Positions 53,350 to 61,440 of a DNA stretch of 64,000 nt are shown piece after piece. The notes beneath the pieces are model-generated. The model worked only from the letters and a program-made list of their open reading frames with translations, was not told the DNA's origin and made no database searches. How positions within the stretch are numbered: position 1 is the first letter of the stretch; each line of letters starts with the position of its first letter. A program made the position numbers and the translations under genes. This DNA comes from Natronococcus jeotgali DSM 18795 (GTDB lineage Archaea; Halobacteriota; Halobacteria; Halobacteriales; Natrialbaceae), in the NCBI RefSeq assembly GCF_000337695.1, contig NZ_AOIA01000166.1:1-64000 (forward strand), written 5' to 3'.

Positions 53350-53376
53350 CCCCCTCCCCCCACTGTGTCCAGTGTC
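53350..53376 (-). repeat. Origin recognition box 1, inverted copy
   Basis: Read on the minus strand it begins GACACTGGACACAGTG and continues with a G-rich run. All 27 bases are identical to box 2 on the plus strand. The G-run end points away from the AT-rich core. Confidence 0.75.
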
Positions 53377-53439
53377 TTCGGGGGAAGGGGCGGAGGGTCG
53401 GTTACCGTTCGGCATCTCGTAGAGTTCGACGACGCCGTC

Positions 53440-53508
53440 GCTAGTCGATTTGAATGTCGTTCGGACAATACGTCCACCACACAATTAAAACCACCTGTTT
53501 CTAGAGAA
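53440..53508. other. AT-rich stretch between inverted boxes (candidate unwinding element)
   Basis: Includes CACAATTAAAACCACC and GATTTGAATG, in sharp contrast with the GC-rich surroundings, and lies between the two inverted 27-bp boxes. Confidence 0.55.
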
Positions 53509-53545
53509 CCGTCCGACTCCCTCCCCCCACCCCGCCTCGTCTCGG

Positions 53546-53572
53546 GACACTGGACACAGTGGGGGGAGGGGG
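53546..53572 (+). repeat. Origin recognition box 2
   Basis: Begins GACACTGGACACAGTG and continues with six G, A, five G. All 27 bases match box 1 read in inverse. Short CACTGGACGC copies follow before the orc1 start. Confidence 0.75.
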
Positions 53573-53670
53573 ATGCGGGACGGCGGGCTGACAAAAGACA
53601 CACTGGACGCACTGGACGCACTCGACACGGTGGCTTTATGACGGTCGCCGGGCGTGCACGAAGTATCGGA

Positions 53671-54888
53671 ATGGGATTGTTTCAGCCAGACACCGAGATC
53701 TTCCGGCACCGGGACGCGCTTCGCGAGGACTACCAGCCGGAGGAGATCATCGGTCGCGATCAGGAACTCCAGCAGTACATCTCCGCGCTGCAGCCGGTTA
53801 TCAACGGCGACCAGCCCGCGAACGTCTTTCTGTACGGAAAAGCTGGCGTCGGCAAGACCGCCTGTACGCGCTATCTCCTCTCGGAACTCAAGGCGGACGC
53901 GACGGAGTACGGCGTCGATCTGACGACGGTTCGGACCAACTGTGAGGACCTGAACACCAGCTACCAGGTCGCGATCCAGCTGATCAACGAGCTTCGACCG
54001 CCCGACGACCAACTGAAGCCGACGGGGTACCCGCGGCGTCAGGTCAACGAGTGGCTCTGGGAGGAACTCGACGCGATCGGCGGCACCGTCGTTATCGTCC
54101 TCGACGAGGTCGATCACATCGAGGACGACTCGCTTCTCTACCAGATCCCGCGAGCCCGCGCGAACGGCAACCTCGAGGAGTCGAAGGTCGGAATCGTCGG
54201 CATCTCGAACGACTTCAAGTTCCGCGAGAGCCTGAGTTCGAAGGTGCAATCGAGTCTCTGCGAGAAGGAGATACAGTTCCCCGCCTACGACGCCAACGAG
54301 CTCCGGGCCATCCTTCGCCGGCGGGCCGAAGTCGCGTTCTACGACGACGTCGTGCCGACCGAGGTGATCGCGAAGTGTGCAGCCTTCGGCGCGAAAGACG
54401 CCGGCGACGCCCGCCAGAGTCTCGACCTGCTGATGGAGGCCGGCGACGTCGCCGTCGAGCGAGGGGTCGAGCGGATCACCGAGGCCCACGTCGACGAGGC
54501 GCGGGCGTCGCTCGAGCGGAGTCGTATCGTCGACGGCGTCGCGGGGCTCACCCAGCAGGGCCACCTCGTCCTCTACGCACTGGTGATGCTCCACGAGGAA
54601 GGCGAGACGCCGACGCGAGCGCGCGCCATCCAGGACCGCTACGAGATCGTTTGCGACCGCGCCGCGGCCGACTCGCTGGTTCCGCGACGGATGCGGGATC
54701 ACCTCAACGAGCTCGCGATGCTGGGGATCGCGAGCCGGGTGGAACGGAACAAGGGCGAGGTGGGCGGACGGTACTACGAGTACTCCCTCGACACGAATCC
54801 CGACCTGCTGCTCGAGGCGCTCGACGAGACTGTGGACGTGGTGGGGGTAACCGAAGCGATCGAGAACCGTCTCGACCGCAGCGCGTGA
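53671..54888 (+). CDS. orc1: Orc1/Cdc6 replication initiator
   Basis: A 405-residue Orc1/Cdc6. Walker A FLYGKAGVGKTACT near residue 53-66, Walker B VIVLDEVDHIED near residue 144, sensor 1 VGIVGISNDFKF, sensor 2 in GDARQSLDLLMEAG, then a winged-helix DNA-binding domain. It should bind the boxes on either side of its own gene and start replication. The ATG at 53671 (MGLFQPDTEIFRHRDAL) is the usual family start; ATG 53638 would add 11 residues. An almost exact repeat of the last 16 bp of the gene lies in the 46-bp tandem duplication after it. Confidence 0.94.
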   Translation: MGLFQPDTEIFRHRDALREDYQPEEIIGRDQELQQYISALQPVINGDQPANVFLYGKAGVGKTACTRYLLSELKADATEYGVDLTTVRTNCEDLNTSYQVAIQLINELRPPDDQLKPTGYPRRQVNEWLWEELDAIGGTVVIVLDEVDHIEDDSLLYQIPRARANGNLEESKVGIVGISNDFKFRESLSSKVQSSLCEKEIQFPAYDANELRAILRRRAEVAFYDDVVPTEVIAKCAAFGAKDAGDARQSLDLLMEAGDVAVERGVERITEAHVDEARASLERSRIVDGVAGLTQQGHLVLYALVMLHEEGETPTRARAIQDRYEIVCDRAAADSLVPRRMRDHLNELAMLGIASRVERNKGEVGGRYYEYSLDTNPDLLLEALDETVDVVGVTEAIENRLDRSA

Positions 54889-54960
54889 AAACCCGTCTCG
54901 ATTGCGGCGCATGAATTTCGACCGCAGCGCGTGAAAACCCGTCTCGACGGCGGCGCATGA
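54873..54960. repeat. 46-bp tandem duplication at the 3' end of orc1
   Basis: CGACCGCAGCGCGTGAAAAC starts at 54873 and again at 54919, period 46. The first copy contains the orc1 stop (54886-54888). Differences are confined to a few positions, pointing to a recent slippage or duplication next to the origin boxes. Confidence 0.75.
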
Positions 54961-55044
54961 TCGATCCGTGTGCCGATCTCGGGCCGAATCGGCTCGAACC
55001 GTCGATCGGTTCCGAACGCGCGCTCACCCGCTCGCTCGAGCTCG

Positions 55045-55071
55045 GACACTGGACGCGATGGGGAGGGAGGG
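55045..55071 (+). repeat. Origin recognition box 3
   Basis: GACACTGGACGCGATGGGGA followed by more G. Matches box 1/2 at the GACACTGGAC core and G-run, with several changes after. Confidence 0.6.
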
Positions 55072-55104
55072 AAAAATTCGAGATCGCTCGCGAACGGGTC
55101 GGGA

Positions 55105-55128
55105 GACACTGGACACCGCGGGGGCGGA
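55105..55128 (+). repeat. Origin recognition box 4
   Basis: GACACTGGACACCGCGGGGG and so on. The core matches box 1/2 for the first 12 bases. Confidence 0.6.
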
Positions 55129-55184
55129 CCGGATTCGAACCGCTCGAGGCGGCGGACCCGAAGCGCCGAACGCGATCCCCCCCG

Positions 55185-55206
55185 GACACTGGACGCGGTG
55201 GGGTGT
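55185..55206 (+). repeat. Origin recognition box 5
   Basis: GACACTGGACGCGGTGGGG followed by TGT. Shares the core and a shorter G-run. Confidence 0.6.
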
Positions 55207-55222
55207 GTGTCTCGTTCTCGAA

Positions 55223-55244
55223 GACACCGGACGAAGTGGGGGGA
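55223..55244 (+). repeat. Origin recognition box 6 (degenerate)
   Basis: GACACCGGACGAAGTGGGGG followed by GAC: the same spacing and G-run, one change in the core. Confidence 0.5.
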
Positions 55245-55283
55245 CGCCGGGCGGAACCCCGACGTATCGATCGTCGACGATAC

Positions 55284-56357
55284 TCAGGCGTCGGATAGCG
55301 TCACGAAAAACGTCGATCCCTCGCCGGGCTCGGACTCGACCTCGACGGTGCCGCCGTGGCGCTCGGCGATGCGCCGACAGAGCGCGAGACCGATCCCGGT
55401 CCCCTCGTACTCCTCGCGGCTGTGGAGCCGATCGAAAACGTCGAAGATCCGGTCCTGATCGTCCGGATCGATCCCGATCCCGTTGTCGCTGACCGCGACG
55501 ATCCACTCGCCGTCGCTCTCCTCGGCCTCGACGTGGATCCGCGGGGGCTCCTCGCCCGAGTACTTGATGGCGTTCTCGAGCAGGTTCTGGAACAGGCGCC
55601 GGAGCTGGCTTCGATCGCCCTCGATCGTCGGCAGCGACTCGACCGTGAGCTCGCCGCCCTCGTCGTCGATCGCCACCTGAAGATCCGCGCTGACCTCCTC
55701 GAGGACGGCCTCGAGGTCGACGGGCGCGAACGGATCGCCCCGGGTCTCGACCCGGGAGTACTCGAGCAACCCCTCGATCATGTCCCGCATCCGCTCGGCG
55801 CCGTCGACGGCGAACTCGATGAACTCCCGGCCGTCCTCGTCGAGTTCGTCCTCGTAGCGGCGCTCGATCAGGCCGAGGTAGCTCGTGATCATCCGCAGCG
55901 GTTCCTGAAGGTCGTGGGAGACGGCGTAGGCGAACTGCTGGAGGCGCTCGTTGGACTCCTCGACGCGCCGTTCGTTCAGCTTGCGTTCGGTGATGTTCCA
56001 GTGGGAGACGATCGCGTACGGCTCGCCCTCGTAGGTCGTCCGCTTGACGCGCAGCTGAAACCACCGCTCGGAGTCCGGCGAGTGACAGGGGTACTCGAGC
56101 GCGAACCGTTCGCGCTCTCCCTCGAGCACTGCCCGGATTCCCTCGACCGCTCGATCGGCGTACCGACTCTCGCTGTCCGCATAGACCTCGAGGTAGTTGA
56201 CCCCGACGCTGTCGACCGGCGGCTGGAGCTCGTTCTCCTCGGCGAAGGACTTCCACGCCTCGTTGGTGCCCAGGATCGTCCCCTCGCCGTCCAGAACCGC
56301 AATGTTCGGCGTGAGATTGTCGAGGACGTGCGACCCGAGCCCCTCGGATATCTCCAT
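55284..56357 (-). CDS. PAS-sensor histidine kinase
   Basis: A 357-residue soluble kinase: PAS (about 10-125; LTPNIAVLDGEGTILGTNEAWKSF, then HWNITERKLNERR), HisKA with phospho-His in AVSHDLQEPLRMITS, N-box QNLLENAIKYS, G1 VSDNGIGIDPDD, G2 GTGIGLALC. It shares the kinase module with the 1019-residue kinase at 23217-26276. It starts next to the origin, facing it. No regulator gene adjoins it. Confidence 0.92.
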   Translation of the reverse strand: MEISEGLGSHVLDNLTPNIAVLDGEGTILGTNEAWKSFAEENELQPPVDSVGVNYLEVYADSESRYADRAVEGIRAVLEGERERFALEYPCHSPDSERWFQLRVKRTTYEGEPYAIVSHWNITERKLNERRVEESNERLQQFAYAVSHDLQEPLRMITSYLGLIERRYEDELDEDGREFIEFAVDGAERMRDMIEGLLEYSRVETRGDPFAPVDLEAVLEEVSADLQVAIDDEGGELTVESLPTIEGDRSQLRRLFQNLLENAIKYSGEEPPRIHVEAEESDGEWIVAVSDNGIGIDPDDQDRIFDVFDRLHSREEYEGTGIGLALCRRIAERHGGTVEVESEPGEGSTFFVTLSDA

Positions 56358-56500
56358 ACGAACGAATCCGGCTGCGGGTGTAAATGCCGTTCGATCGTTC
56401 CGCTCTCCCGCCGAGACGACCGGGCACGGTCCGCGCCGGCGAGACCGGTCGCGAAGGACAACGCTCATGAGACCCGATACGAAACGGACGGCCGAGAGTA

Positions 56501-56758
56501 ATGACCCTCGCCACAACCGGAGGACTCATCGCGGGCGTCGTCCCCTTCGGGATCACGACCGTGGTGATCGCGATGCTGGGAATATTCATGTCCGCGATGG
56601 TGTTGCTCGCCGTCGCACCGCTGCTCTCCGAGAACAGGACCGCACAGCTCGGCACCCCCTCGAGGAGCGACCGCGCGACCGTCAGTGACCGCGCGACCGT
56701 CGGTGACCGTGCGACCGTCAGTGACCGCGCGACCGTCGAGACCAACGAAGCCGATTGA
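56501..56758 (+). CDS. Small membrane protein with a repeated DRATVS tail
   Basis: An 85-residue protein. A hydrophobic part (TTGGLIAGVVPFGITTVVIAMLGIFMSAMVLLAVAPLL, about 5-43) is followed by four hexapeptide repeats, DRATVS, DRATVG, DRATVS, DRATVE (residues 57-80). The repeats come from four 18-bp tandem DNA units. The tail is probably in the cytoplasm or outside, and its length may vary between strains. Confidence 0.62.
   Translation: MTLATTGGLIAGVVPFGITTVVIAMLGIFMSAMVLLAVAPLLSENRTAQLGTPSRSDRATVSDRATVGDRATVSDRATVETNEAD
56669..56740. repeat. Four 18-bp tandem repeats inside a gene
   Basis: GACCGCGCGACCGTCAGT at 56669-56686, then 56687-56704, 56705-56722 and 56723-56740 with one to three changes. 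In frame with the gene above; not a CRISPR because there are no spacers. Confidence 0.88.
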
Positions 56759-56839
56759 CCGCTGCGGAGGACTCGAGTCCGCAACGTCGGGAACCGCGTT
56801 CGAACTCGTCGTCCGTCCGCCGACGGAGCGTTCGGTGCC

Positions 56840-58156
56840 CTACCGTTCGAGCCCGTCGTACTGGTCCCGGACTAGGTGAGCGATGCCGCGGTCCTCGAGG
56901 ACGTCCATCGGCGCGAGCATATCGAGCTGGACGACGCCGGGCAGCCGACCGATCTGGACGCCGCCGGTGAACGTACACCGCGAGCGGACCTCGCCCTCGC
57001 TCATCTCGAGCAACGTACCCGCGCGGTCGAAGGCGTTCTCGGTCGCGTCGTTGATCGTCGCCCCGGTGCCGACGACCTGGATCGGGCCCATCTCCTCGAG
57101 CAGGTCGACGCCGTGGTCGTCGGCGAGCGCGCGCCCGCTCTCGAGTTCGTCGTCGCTGTACGGTTTACTGATGAACGGCAGGTCTTCCTCGTTGGGCAGG
57201 AGGATCGGGCCGTCGATGTCGAGACCCTTGATCACCTCGACGTCCATCTCGACCGTGCCGCTGACGTCGGTCGTGTGCAGGGAGAGCTCGCCGTCGCCCT
57301 GGTTGGCGTGGAGGTCGCCGACGTAGACGCCGGCGCCGTCGACCTTGACGGGGCAGATCAGCGTCGCGCCCGCGCGAACCTCGGGGATGTCCATGTGGCC
57401 GTCGGTGCGAGCCTCGAGTTCGGCCTCGCTGTCGAGCCCCCAGTCGTGGTCGGTCTCGAGGAGGAACTGGCCGAAGTCGCCCGCGTTGTGGGAGTCCGGC
57501 AGCTCCACGGGCGGCGTCGTCCCGACGTTGCCGATGAACGGTCTGAGCCGACCGAGCGTGCCGGGCATCTCCCCGGGCGCGTACAGCAGGATCGGGTGTT
57601 GTCGGGAGTTCTCGGGGATGTCCATCAGTTCCGCGGCGTCCTCGGCGAGGTCGTGTGCCGCGTCCTCGTCGACCGTGATTCCCACCGTGCGATCCTCGTC
57701 GAAGACGACGGTGTAGCCGTACTCGAAGCCAAAGGAGGAGGCGTTGGCGCCACACTCCGCACAGCGGATCGCGCCCTCGCCGGTGCCCTCGATGATCGAT
57801 TCGGGCCACTCCGTCCCGCACTCCGGACAGCGGTGGTCGACGAACGGATCGTCGCCGAACGCCTCGGTTCGCTCGCGCATCGAGCCCGTGCTCGTCGCCA
57901 GGCTCGTCACCTCGACGTCGCGGATCGTCAGCGCGACGGCGTCGCCGACCTCGGCGTTCTCGACGCGGATCGGCCGGGTCACCTCGTGGCCGCCCCGGAA
58001 CTCCGGCGTGATCATCGGGCCCCAACAGCCCGGCGGCGTGTACGTCTCGATCCGTCCGCCGTCGGCGACGGTGCCCGCCCACTCCTGGTCGGGACTGACG
58101 AGCCCGAGCGTGTACCGGTCGACCGACAGCTCCTGTTGGACCTCTCGCTGTGCCAT
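56840..58156 (-). CDS. Acetamidase/formamidase-family amidohydrolase with zinc-ribbon insert
   Basis: A 438-residue FmdA/AmdA-type amidase that releases ammonia from formamide or acetamide. TYTPPGCWGPMITPEFRGGH and DLHANQGDGEL are the family metal/catalytic blocks, and PGEMPGTLGRL-type motifs follow. CPECGTEW and CAECGAN (near residues 112-140) form an inserted Zn ribbon. It is monocistronic. Actual substrate unknown. Confidence 0.85.
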   Translation of the reverse strand: MAQREVQQELSVDRYTLGLVSPDQEWAGTVADGGRIETYTPPGCWGPMITPEFRGGHEVTRPIRVENAEVGDAVALTIRDVEVTSLATSTGSMRERTEAFGDDPFVDHRCPECGTEWPESIIEGTGEGAIRCAECGANASSFGFEYGYTVVFDEDRTVGITVDEDAAHDLAEDAAELMDIPENSRQHPILLYAPGEMPGTLGRLRPFIGNVGTTPPVELPDSHNAGDFGQFLLETDHDWGLDSEAELEARTDGHMDIPEVRAGATLICPVKVDGAGVYVGDLHANQGDGELSLHTTDVSGTVEMDVEVIKGLDIDGPILLPNEEDLPFISKPYSDDELESGRALADDHGVDLLEEMGPIQVVGTGATINDATENAFDRAGTLLEMSEGEVRSRCTFTGGVQIGRLPGVVQLDMLAPMDVLEDRGIAHLVRDQYDGLER

Positions 58157-58354
58157 GAGTGTACGTATCTCATCGGAGCACATAAACGCCGCAGTGGCAC
58201 ACGCGTCAGTACCCCCGAATCGACGGTCCTCGGCGTGACGATCGGGTCCGCCGACGCCGCCCTCGAGTCGCCGTTCACCGGTGGCGGGGGCGCCCGTCGA
58301 GTACTTGCATCTGAGGGCCGAACCCCGATACCGCTCACCGTGTAACCCCCGTCC

Positions 58355-58762
58355 ATGCAGGAAAACGAGTTCTACAAGCTCGTACAGGAGGCGAGTCACC
58401 TCGAGACGATCGATCGCGCACAGGTCGCCGCCGAGGCCGTCTTCGAGACGCTGGGCGAGGCCCTGACGGGCGGCGAGGCCGAGGACGTCGCCGCCCAGCT
58501 CCCCCCCGAACTAGCCTCGATCGTCGAGGACGCCGATCACGACGGCACCGGGTACGACCGCGAGGAGTTCGTCGAACGCGTCAGTGACCATCTGCAGGGA
58601 ACGGACGTCGAGGACGCCGACGCCGAGCAGTTCGCCGACGGCGTCACCGACGCCATCGCGGCCACGCTCACGCAGGGCGAGCTCCAGGACCTGAAGGCCC
58701 AGCTCGACGGCGACCTCCACCCGCTGTTCGAGGGCGTGGCGGTCGACCCGAGCGACGCCTAA
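58355..58762 (+). CDS. DUF2267 protein
   Basis: A 135-residue acidic protein. ENEFYKLVQEASHLETIDRAQVAAEAVFETLGEALTGGEAEDVAAQLPPEL is the DUF2267 helical repeat and the second half repeats it less clearly. Family function unknown; often near stress genes. Confidence 0.85.
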   Translation: MQENEFYKLVQEASHLETIDRAQVAAEAVFETLGEALTGGEAEDVAAQLPPELASIVEDADHDGTGYDREEFVERVSDHLQGTDVEDADAEQFADGVTDAIAATLTQGELQDLKAQLDGDLHPLFEGVAVDPSDA

Positions 58763-58831
58763 CGCCGATTGGGCCGGCCGATACCGCCGCAACGGGATCG
58801 TTCAAGTGACTGCATCCTATTTTCGGGATCG

Positions 58832-58999
58832 ATGACTGGTTCGAACGACGAGGGCGCGCCGGCGTGTCAGACCTGCGAGGACCCGGTGACGGAAAACGGC
58901 GAGCGTCGGGTCGTAAGCGTCGTCGAGAACGGCGAGGCGGTCCACTACGAGTTCTGCAGCGTCGACTGTCGCGAGGCCTGGGACGGGGCGCCGAACTAG
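58832..58999 (+). CDS. Small TRASH-like zinc protein
   Basis: A 55-residue protein with CQTCEDPV near residues 12-19 and FCSVDCREAW near 41-50. The Cys-x2-Cys ... Cys-x3-Cys order is like TRASH-type metal-binding peptides. Its stop overlaps the convergent purU stop by 4 nt. Function unknown. Confidence 0.72.
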   Translation: MTGSNDEGAPACQTCEDPVTENGERRVVSVVENGEAVHYEFCSVDCREAWDGAPN

Positions 59000-60000
59000 T
59001 TCGCCGGCGGCTCCGGCTCGGTCTCCCGATCGGCGTCCTCGCTTTCCGCGTCCGTCGCATCGTCGACGACGTCGACGATCCCGTCGACCGGTCGGTCCGG
59101 CGTGAGCTCGTCCACCTCGTCGGGAAGTCCCAGCTGGTAGTCGCGTTCGCCCTCGCGGACGCTCGTCCGGCCGCGGTGGACCGAAACGTCGCCGTTCAGG
59201 TGGAGCCGAACCGCCTCGAGTAAGGCGTCGGCCTCGAGGGGCTGTCCCCGCCGCTTGATCTCCTCGAGGTTGGCGTCGTCGGGGACGTCGAACGCGCGCT
59301 GGGTGATGATCGGCCCCTGGTCGAGGTCGGTGGTCACGTAGTGGGCGGTGACGCCCGCGACGCGAACCCCCTCCTCGAGGGCCTGGCGGTAGGCCTCGGC
59401 GCCGGGGAAGGCGGGAAGCAGCGAGGGGTGGACGTTGATGATGCGGTCCTCGTAGCGAAAGACCACGTTCGGTCCGAGGATCCGCATGTACCGCGCGAGG
59501 ACGATCAGGTCGACGTCGTACTCCGCCAGCACCTCGAGCAGCCGCTCCTCGTTTTGCTGGCCGTTCTCGTCCCCGATATCGTGGAACGGAACGTCGTAGC
59601 GCTCGGCGAGGGGTTCGAGGTCGTCGTGGTTCCCGATGACCACGCCGATGTCGGCGCCGAGCTCGTCGTTCGTCCAGGCCTCGAACAGCGCCTCGAGGCA
59701 GTGGCTCTCGCTGGTTCCGAGCACCGCGATCCGCTGGGTCTCGCGGTCGGCGGGGAACCGGACCTGCACGTCGAGCCCGAGGTCCTCGCCGAGCTCGTGG
59801 AGATCCGCCCGGAGCGTCGCCTCGGTACAGACCATCTCCGCGGTGTCGACGGCGAGGGTCATCCGGAAGACCCCGTCCCGAACCGCCTGGTCTACGTCCT
59901 CGATGTTGGCTCCGCGCTCGAAGAGGAGGCTGGTCACGCGGGCGACCAGTCCGGTGTCGTCGTCTCCGATCACGGTGATCTCGGTCAGGTCGGTCGTCAT
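58996..60000 (-). CDS. purU: Formyltetrahydrofolate deformylase PurU
   Basis: A 334-residue PurU: N-terminal ACT-like regulatory part (EITVIGDDDTGLVARVTSLLFERGANIEDVDQ), then the formyltransferase fold (IINVHPSLLPAFPGAEAY, DLDQGPIITQRA) with catalytic His and Asp. It hydrolyses formyl-THF to formate, feeding formate-dependent purine steps or balancing folates. An acidic C-terminal extension of about 50 residues is unusual. ATG 60000 is used; GTG 60009 is possible. Confidence 0.92.
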   Translation of the reverse strand: MTTDLTEITVIGDDDTGLVARVTSLLFERGANIEDVDQAVRDGVFRMTLAVDTAEMVCTEATLRADLHELGEDLGLDVQVRFPADRETQRIAVLGTSESHCLEALFEAWTNDELGADIGVVIGNHDDLEPLAERYDVPFHDIGDENGQQNEERLLEVLAEYDVDLIVLARYMRILGPNVVFRYEDRIINVHPSLLPAFPGAEAYRQALEEGVRVAGVTAHYVTTDLDQGPIITQRAFDVPDDANLEEIKRRGQPLEADALLEAVRLHLNGDVSVHRGRTSVREGERDYQLGLPDEVDELTPDRPVDGIVDVVDDATDAESEDADRETEPEPPAN

Positions 60001-60237
60001 CGCGGCCACCTCCGCTCGAGCGGTCGTCGAGTCATCGGTATCGGTTCCAGTTTCCGCCCGGCTAAAAGCGCCGCGACTCGTCGTTCCTGATCGTTGCTGT
60101 CAATTGAGGACGGACGGTCGTCGGCGACTGGCGCTCGAGCGCGGTCGCACCGGTGTCGATCGCGCTCGTCGCTCCGGGTCGTCGGCCCGCCCGCGAGGAC
60201 TGCGTCTTCGGTCGAGTTCGAAAGCGAAAAGCGGCGT

Positions 60238-61257
60238 CTACAGCCCCTGCACCGAGCCGATCGCGCTCGAGAGCGGCGGCGCGTCGAAGACGTCCATCCC
60301 GGTGTAGGTGTTGGTGCCGGCGCAGTACATGTTCCGGGCGGTCTCGAGCACCCGGTCGTCGAGCGGTTTCGGTTCGATATCGCAGAGCGATTTCCAGTCG
60401 GCAATATCCTCCTGTTTCGCCCGGGCCTTCGCGGCCTCGACGGCCTGGACCCACTCGGGCTGGGTTCGCTTGTGGTACTGGCGAAGCACCTCCTTCGAGA
60501 GCTGGGTCGCCCCGTAGCTGAAGCGGTTCTCGTCGAACGTGCCGACGACGTCGGCGACGCCGATATCGCCCTCGTAGTAGAGACACTCGATTTTGCCGTC
60601 CTGGTGGACCAGCTCGGTCTCGGCGGCCTGCTCGGTGATGACCGCGTTGACCTCGAGGGCCAGCTCCTCGAGCTCGTCGAGGTCGGCCTTGCCGGCGATC
60701 GCGTCGGCCTCCTCGCGGTCGAGCTGGCGGTCGGTCTCCTCGTACTTCGTGGTGAACTCGACGATCGGTTCCTCGAGGTCGACGGGTTCGTCGGGCCACG
60801 TCTCGAACTCGAGGCCGTGGTCGGCGGGCTCGGTGCGCCGGCGCAGGCTCGAGCCGACGGGAACCCGGTTGCGGAAGACGATCTCGAGGGGGATCAGGTA
60901 GTTCTCGCCCGCGGCCTCGTGGTAGCTGTCGTAGTCGTACTCCAGGCCCTCGTTGGGCAGGTCGGGCACCTGGGTCAGGTCGATCGCCATCTGCCAGGGC
61001 GGGCGGGAGGCCTCCTCGAGCGAGCACACCTCCCCGTTCTCGACGACGCCGCGGTAGTGGGTCGGGATCCCCGCGTCCTCGAGCAGCTCGAAGTTGAACG
61101 CGCCCATCGTACAGAGGCTGGCGCCCTTGTCGGGGATCTGGTCGGGCATCTTCCCCCAGTCGAACACCGAGTAGTCGTCGGTGAAGACGAACGAGCCCGT
61201 CCCGAGGCTGTCGGCGGTGGCCTCCTCCTGGACGTGAAACTCCTTGACGCTCGTCAT
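60238..61257 (-). CDS. purC: SAICAR synthase PurC
   Basis: A 339-residue SAICAR synthetase that joins CAIR and aspartate with ATP. TDDYSVFDWGKMPDQIPDKGASLC, PLEIVFRNRVPVGSSLRRR, DGKIECLYYEGDIGVADVVGTFDENRF are the ATP/substrate blocks. It is longer than bacterial enzymes (about 240), as in other haloarchaea. ATG 61257 is used; 61266 is possible. Nearby purU, purS and purQ make this a loose purine cluster. Confidence 0.93.
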   Translation of the reverse strand: MTSVKEFHVQEEATADSLGTGSFVFTDDYSVFDWGKMPDQIPDKGASLCTMGAFNFELLEDAGIPTHYRGVVENGEVCSLEEASRPPWQMAIDLTQVPDLPNEGLEYDYDSYHEAAGENYLIPLEIVFRNRVPVGSSLRRRTEPADHGLEFETWPDEPVDLEEPIVEFTTKYEETDRQLDREEADAIAGKADLDELEELALEVNAVITEQAAETELVHQDGKIECLYYEGDIGVADVVGTFDENRFSYGATQLSKEVLRQYHKRTQPEWVQAVEAAKARAKQEDIADWKSLCDIEPKPLDDRVLETARNMYCAGTNTYTGMDVFDAPPLSSAIGSVQGL

Positions 61258-61440
61258 CCGAGACACCTCTGGGCAGCCGGGCGGCCGCGGTTCATGTATC
61301 AGTTGCGGAGGCCGGGCGGTAAGAAGGTTTCAGTATTCGGGCGGGCCCCGACGATCGGGGTCGAAGCCCCGCGGTCCGCTCGGGGCGTTCGGTTCCGGGG
61401 ACCACCATCCTTTTCTCGCTGTACGGGTATCGATACGTCG

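Larger units (their letters stand above)
53134..53670. other. Predicted replication origin, left part (between purS and orc1)
   Basis: A 537-bp gene-free stretch between purS and orc1/cdc6. It holds three 18-bp tandem repeats (53226-53279), a perfect inverted pair of 27-bp origin-recognition-like boxes (53350-53376 and 53546-53572) with an AT-rich core between them, and half-boxes of CACTGGACGC at 53600-53632. This arrangement beside the initiator gene is the usual archaeal origin plan. Confidence 0.75.
54889..55283. other. Predicted replication origin, right part (four direct boxes)
   Basis: A 395-bp gene-free stretch after orc1. It contains four direct copies of the GACAC(T/C)GGAC box listed separately (55045, 55105, 55185, 55223) with G-rich tails, all in plus orientation, plus the second copy of the 46-bp duplication. 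No gene was found. Confidence 0.6.

Noticed and set aside
55125-55160. GGATTCGAACC, the reverse complement of a tRNA T-loop
   Set aside because: The stem pairs only partly, no acceptor or anticodon arm could be found within 80 bp, and it lies between origin boxes. Perhaps a remnant, but not a tRNA gene.
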